A stretch of 64,000 nt of DNA, from assembly GCA_964405405.1 (NCBI GenBank), contig CAYONT010000006.1, forward strand, positions 1-64,000. Direction: 5' to 3'. Origin of the DNA: CAMCYM01 sp964405405. GTDB taxonomy: Bacteria > Bacteroidota > Bacteroidia > Flavobacteriales_D > Sanyastnellaceae. The notes under the pieces are model-generated. The model saw only the letters and a list, made by a program, of their open reading frames with translations, had not been told where the DNA came from and did not search any database. Positions within the stretch are counted from its first letter, which is position 1. Each line of letters starts with the position of its first letter. Position numbers and translations under genes: made by a program. Below are positions 60,855 through 64,000 of this stretch, piece after piece.

Positions 60855-61840
60855 TCCGCGAAGGTACGTTGGTTCCCAAAACCGCTCCAGGGAATGAGGT
60901 CCCAACGGGGACCGTCGCACAGGGCTACCCGGACGGTGGGGTGCCGCACCCCGGGATGCCGCACGAGGACGCCATAGGCCCCCCGATCGATCACGAAATC
61001 CCAGCGGTCCTCGGTGGCGAGCCGGCTCCAGGCCGCCCACATATCGGCGTTCCAGCGGATGTCATCGACCACCACCGCCGAGGGTCGGTCTCCCCCTCGA
61101 TTCGCCCGAAGGGCCGGCGCAACGGCATCCACCCAACGGTGCACGGCCTCGCTGCGGTGGTCCCCGTCGACGAACACGAGGTCCCAGGGCTCGGCCCCAT
61201 CTCCAGCCGTCCCCGCCACGACCCGCGCCGCACACCACCCTGGCACCACCTCCTCGAACCGAGCCACCACACCCTCGATGCGCCCCCCCGATTCCGTTTG
61301 CCGCCACCCCGCCGCCGCCCAACCTGCCAACCGGGCATCCCCTTCGACCGTCAGCACCCGCCGCCCGTCCCCCGCCAGGTACGCCGTGGTCAGCCCCAAA
61401 TTCGTTCCCAATTCCAACACCTGTTCGGCCCCCATCCAGCGGGCCAACGCCGCCAACTCCCGGGCCTGCCGCGCTGGGGCTGTCGACCACCGAATCCGGT
61501 CCCGAACCCGCACCGCCACCCTGCGCCCCCCGACCCCCGCGCCCGACCCGCCCGACCCGCCCGACCCGCCCGACCCGCCCGACCCCGCTTCCGTTGCCCC
61601 GCCTCCCGCCCGGACACTCCCAGAACCCCATTCCGCCATCGTCCACCCTGCGGCCTCCCGGCTCCAGGCCCGCCGGAGCGCCTCCACATCCGTACGGTGC
61701 TCCTCCCGGTTCCGCCCACCGGTTCGGTACCATGCCCGCCCCAGACCATAGAGAAATGGCGAGTGCATCCCCCGCCAGCTGACCGCCATCCAGTGCCACT
61801 GCCAGGCCAAACCGAGCCTCACAAAAAATAATTTGATCAC
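60851..61840 (-). CDS. Class I SAM-dependent methyltransferase-like protein
   Basis: The 329-residue protein starts at GTG 61840. The SAM-binding motif I is QVLELGTNLGLTTAYLA, the post-I acidic residue is in VLTVEGD, and motif IV is DLVFVDGDHRSEAV, resembling O-methyltransferase-type class I enzymes. An N-terminal MHSPFLYGL segment recurs in Bacteroidota homologues. A Gly-Ser-Gly repeat run near residues 85-99, encoded by a 9-bp tandem repeat, forms a flexible loop before the catalytic domain. The substrate is unknown. It is the first gene of a coupled operon with a histidine kinase and gpmI, and a -7 box ends four bases before its start. Confidence 0.8.
   Translation of the reverse strand: MIKLFFVRLGLAWQWHWMAVSWRGMHSPFLYGLGRAWYRTGGRNREEHRTDVEALRRAWSREAAGWTMAEWGSGSVRAGGGATEAGSGGSGGSGGSGGSGAGVGGRRVAVRVRDRIRWSTAPARQARELAALARWMGAEQVLELGTNLGLTTAYLAGDGRRVLTVEGDARLAGWAAAGWRQTESGGRIEGVVARFEEVVPGWCAARVVAGTAGDGAEPWDLVFVDGDHRSEAVHRWVDAVAPALRANRGGDRPSAVVVDDIRWNADMWAAWSRLATEDRWDFVIDRGAYGVLVRHPGVRHPTVRVALCDGPRWDLIPWSGFGNQRTFAE
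61542..61586 (-). repeat. Five perfect 9-bp tandem repeats
   Basis: The plus-strand unit GCCCGACCC is repeated five times without error. On the coding strand each unit is GGG TCG GGC, encoding Gly-Ser-Gly inside the methyltransferase. Copy-number change would preserve the reading frame. Confidence 0.97.
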
Positions 61841-61844
61841 AGGG

Positions 61845-61852
61845 CAAAATTA
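61845..61852 (-). promoter_or_regulatory. Candidate -7 element of the methyltransferase operon
   Basis: The minus strand reads TAATTTTG, a perfect TAnnTTTG, then CCCT and the GTG start. Four bases separate box and start codon. It lies back to back with the tRNA-Val promoter. Confidence 0.5.
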
Positions 61853-61855
61853 GTC

Positions 61856-61885
61856 TTGTTTCGAAGCAGAGTTCTGCTACCTTTG
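61856..61885 (+). promoter_or_regulatory. tRNA-Val promoter
   Basis: TTG (61856-61858), a 19-base spacer and TACCTTTG (61878-61885) match the Bacteroidota consensus in both elements and spacing. The tRNA begins 27 bases downstream. This is the clearest promoter in the window. Confidence 0.8.
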
Positions 61886-61912
61886 CGCTCCGCCAGCACA
61901 AAAGGGACAATC

Positions 61913-61987
61913 GGGCGATTAGCTCAGCTGGTTCAGAGCACCTGCCTTACAAGCAGGGGGTCGCTGGTTCGAGCCCAGCATCGCCCA
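61913..61987 (+). tRNA. tRNA-Val (UAC anticodon)
   Basis: The 75-base sequence folds as a standard tRNA. Acceptor GGGCGAT pairs with ATCGCCC and the D arm is GCTC-AGCTGGTTCA-GAGC. The anticodon stem CCTGC/GCAGG encloses loop CTTACAA with anticodon TAC, the variable loop is GGGTC, and the T arm GCTGG-TTCGAGC-CCAGC is intact. Anticodon UAC reads Val codons. CCA is not encoded. It has a consensus promoter upstream and a strong terminator downstream, so it is an independent transcription unit. Confidence 0.97.
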
Positions 61988-61994
61988 CACAAAA

Positions 61995-62026
61995 GAAAAG
62001 AGCGCATCTCCAGATGCGCTCTTTTC
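61995..62026. terminator. Strong bidirectional terminator
   Basis: GAAAAGAGCGCATCT (61995-62009) pairs perfectly over 15 bases with AGATGCGCTCTTTTC (62012-62026). T-runs follow on both strands. It ends tRNA-Val on the plus strand and the convergent surface-protein gene on the minus strand. Confidence 0.9.
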
Positions 62027-62046
62027 TTTTTCCCTGGTCTGACCTT

Positions 62047-64000
62047 TCATCGGACGATGGTGACCGCACCGTGGAAGTTTTGGCCATCCGACCGCTGGAA
62101 GACGTAGTAGTACGTTCCGTCGGAAACGGGGTCACCGCCCACGCGGCCGTCCCAAGAACCGCCATAGTTGAGGTCCTGAAAAATCAAGTTGCCCCAGCGA
62201 TTGTACACCAGCAGGACCGAACCGGGGAATCCCTCGATGCCTTCGATGCGGAAGAAATCGTTCTTGCCGTCGTTGTTGGGCGAGAAAACGTTGGGGATGA
62301 GGGTGTTGCATGCTTCAAGCAGGAGGAGGAAGGTGGCCTCCTCTCCACACTGGTCGATGGCGGTCACCACCAGCAATCCCTCGTTCATGCCGGCCTCATA
62401 GATGCCCCCATCTCCATAGAAGGCGGCCAGGGTGTCCAGGGTGGCATTGACCTCCACCCACAGGGAGTCGGTGGGTTCCGGGTTGATGCCGTCGAATACG
62501 TACTGCCAGGTGTAGAAGGTGAACGAGCCCGTGCCGCCTTCGATGTCCACCGCAGCTTGGACTCCGAGACACGCCTCCTCATCCAGCACCAAAATGTCCG
62601 GGTACTCGGGTACTTCGATGAAGTGGTTGGAGCTGGCGTTTTGACCGCAGCCATCCGTCACGTTGAGGGTGATGGTGGTGCTTTGGGCAGGAGCAGTGTT
62701 GGCGGTGGCTTGGTTGCCTCCGAAGCTCCAGTTGTAGGTGTAAGGACCAGCGCCGGTGAGGATGACGGCCGCCAAGTTGACCGGATCTCCCGGGCAGAAG
62801 GGGGAGGTGGTTTGGTCTACATCCACCGACAAGGGCGGAGGCGGGATGTAGGCAATCGTGGCTTCTACCGTGTTGCCACAAACGTCGGTGACCACCACAG
62901 TTTGCTGGCCTGCGGTGGTTGCATTCACCGTGTTGGAGGCTTGGGTAGGGGTCAGGCCTCCGGTCCACTGGTAGGTGAAGGGGCCGAAGCCGGTGACTGC
63001 CTCGACCGCAAGGACGGCCTGCCCGTTGCAGATGCCTACGGGAGAATCGTAGTCCAAGGTGACCGCCTCCGGATCCAAGATGACCAATGTAGCGGACCGG
63101 AACACGGTATCGCCGCACAAGTTGATGTATTCGTAAGAAATGGTCACTGACTCAGCGCCTTCGGTGATGCCATCGGCGATCACGTTCAAAGGCACATCGT
63201 AAGAGGTCACACCGACGCCCAGCACCACCGACGGGTCGATGAACGCATAGTCCACCCCGTTGGTGGCTGAGCCCGATATGGTGAGTTCCAGGGTTTCCTC
63301 CAGGGTGGCATTCGGACGAACGATGGTAAACACGGCGTCGTTGCAGCTCTCTACCACCGTGGTGTCCCCGAGGAAAACCTGGTTGCCGCTGATGGAAGCC
63401 GAGGCCACGATGTCGAAGGCGTTGGACGAGAAAGATCCGCCCTCGATGAACACAGCACTGTCGAAGGCAGAGTCCCCTGCGTCGGCAATCGCAATCTTGA
63501 TGTGGTATACCTCACCGCACTGGACCTGGGCCTCTGCAGTGAGAACCACCGTGAAGCCGTCGAGTTGGGTGGCCGTGGGTGCGGTGTTGGTCGCGTTGTC
63601 AACGTAAAACTCGGTGTTCTGAGTCCAATTGGGGTCGACCTGGTTGCAATTCGGGGCAGACCCGTTGCCCCCAACGTTGCCGTTGTTCACCGAGTTGATG
63701 GTCACCGGAACCCCGTTGGTTCCGGGGATGATGGCGAGGTTGATGGCATTGTTGGAGTAGGGGCCGTTGATGCCTGGACCGCTCAGGAAGAATCCGAAGG
63801 CGTCATTGACGGTGCCACAAACGTATTCGTTGTATTCCTCTGAGCCGAAGGAGTAGTTGAAGCGAATCGAGTCCCCTGTGGGAATGAAATCGAACTCCAG
63901 AACGGCGGCATCGTTGGTGGTAAAGGTGCTCAATGCATTCAAATCTGGATCGCTTGTGCCGAAGTTGCCACCGCCCAGGGTCAGGCTGCCACTGTTGTTG
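62047..64000 (-). CDS. Surface protein with choice-of-anchor L and gliding-motility C-terminal (CHU_C) domains, partial
   Basis: The gene runs off the right edge; the visible 651 codons are its C-terminal part. The N-terminal visible portion has the choice-of-anchor-L pattern (SDPDLNALSTF, FDFIPTGDSIRFNYSFGSEEYNEYVCG, FGFFLSGPG). A Calx-beta-like segment (DYAFIDPSVVLGVG, EGAESVTISYEY), PKD/Ig-like repeats (GPFTYQWTGG, GPYTYNWSFGG) and a C-terminal CHU_C/type B sorting domain follow (IPNVFSPNNDGKNDFFRIEGI, VYNRWGNLIFQ, GTYYYVF). It is a likely type IX secretion cargo exported through the PorV/PorU pathway encoded 20 kb away, or, being type B, with a PorP/SprF partner. Confidence 0.9.
   Translation of the reverse strand, partial: NNSGSLTLGGGNFGTSDPDLNALSTFTTNDAAVLEFDFIPTGDSIRFNYSFGSEEYNEYVCGTVNDAFGFFLSGPGINGPYSNNAINLAIIPGTNGVPVTINSVNNGNVGGNGSAPNCNQVDPNWTQNTEFYVDNATNTAPTATQLDGFTVVLTAEAQVQCGEVYHIKIAIADAGDSAFDSAVFIEGGSFSSNAFDIVASASISGNQVFLGDTTVVESCNDAVFTIVRPNATLEETLELTISGSATNGVDYAFIDPSVVLGVGVTSYDVPLNVIADGITEGAESVTISYEYINLCGDTVFRSATLVILDPEAVTLDYDSPVGICNGQAVLAVEAVTGFGPFTYQWTGGLTPTQASNTVNATTAGQQTVVVTDVCGNTVEATIAYIPPPPLSVDVDQTTSPFCPGDPVNLAAVILTGAGPYTYNWSFGGNQATANTAPAQSTTITLNVTDGCGQNASSNHFIEVPEYPDILVLDEEACLGVQAAVDIEGGTGSFTFYTWQYVFDGINPEPTDSLWVEVNATLDTLAAFYGDGGIYEAGMNEGLLVVTAIDQCGEEATFLLLLEACNTLIPNVFSPNNDGKNDFFRIEGIEGFPGSVLLVYNRWGNLIFQDLNYGGSWDGRVGGDPVSDGTYYYVFQRSDGQNFHGAVTIVR

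Overview
The window looks like a scaffold from a GC-rich member of the Bacteroidota, most likely order Flavobacteriales. Three things support this. There is a large set of type IX secretion/gliding genes (porX, gldJ, a PorP/SprF paralogue, porU, porV, and a gliding-motility C-terminal-domain surface protein). Several genes and both tRNAs carry the Bacteroidota -7 promoter element TAnnTTTG or its variant TATCTTCG. Gene neighbourhoods such as porX-tsaE-ald and gldJ-murF are typical of the group. Two runs of exactly 100 N (13443-13542 and 19646-19745) are scaffold gaps, so the true distances across them are unknown.

Layout. 0-3.3 kb (minus): porX, tsaE and alanine dehydrogenase. 3.4-4.6 kb (plus): an HD phosphohydrolase. 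4.7-10.9 kb (minus): tRNA-Leu, tig, clpP, clpX and mutS, a protein-quality-control and mismatch-repair block. 11-17.1 kb (plus): an OstA/LptA-like protein, a small exported protein, an HHH/outer-membrane-barrel gene broken by a gap, efp, and a GAF-SpoIIE phosphatase. 17.1-21.6 kb: O-antigen ligase-like and Wzz-like genes (minus), then a glycosyltransferase and rnhB (plus). 21.7-30.2 kb: a giant exported lamin-tail protein, an NptA-type Na/Pi transporter, a small lipoprotein, a LuxE-like acyl-protein synthetase and a PiT-like membrane protein; this part looks less GC-rich than its surroundings. 30.2-35.8 kb (minus): PorP/SprF, gldJ, murF, tyrS. 36-41.7 kb (plus): porU, porV, ispF. 41.7-43.2 kb (minus): a VTC polyphosphate polymerase and its DUF4956 partner. 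43.3-50 kb (plus): pdhA, pdhC, recG and a large conserved protein. 50-58.4 kb: acyl-CoA dehydrogenase (minus), then anmK, an amino-acid dehydrogenase, nhaD, exbB-exbD-tonB-like and folC. 58.4-61.8 kb (minus): a methyltransferase, an orphan histidine kinase and gpmI. The window ends with tRNA-Val and the 3' part of a CHU_C-type surface protein.

How the genes fit together. PorX regulates the type IX system. PorU and PorV process and anchor cargo, GldJ and PorP/SprF belong to the gliding/secretion apparatus, and the protein running off the right edge is a likely cargo. Many neighbours overlap as ATGA or GTGA, indicating translational coupling. The most unusual non-coding signals are a roughly 120-nt leader with mutually exclusive helices directly before nhaD, a set of promoters whose -7 box ends only 4-5 nt before the start codon (possible leaderless mRNAs), and an octamer, GTTTGGCC/GGCCAAAC, that occurs about ten times more often than base composition predicts.
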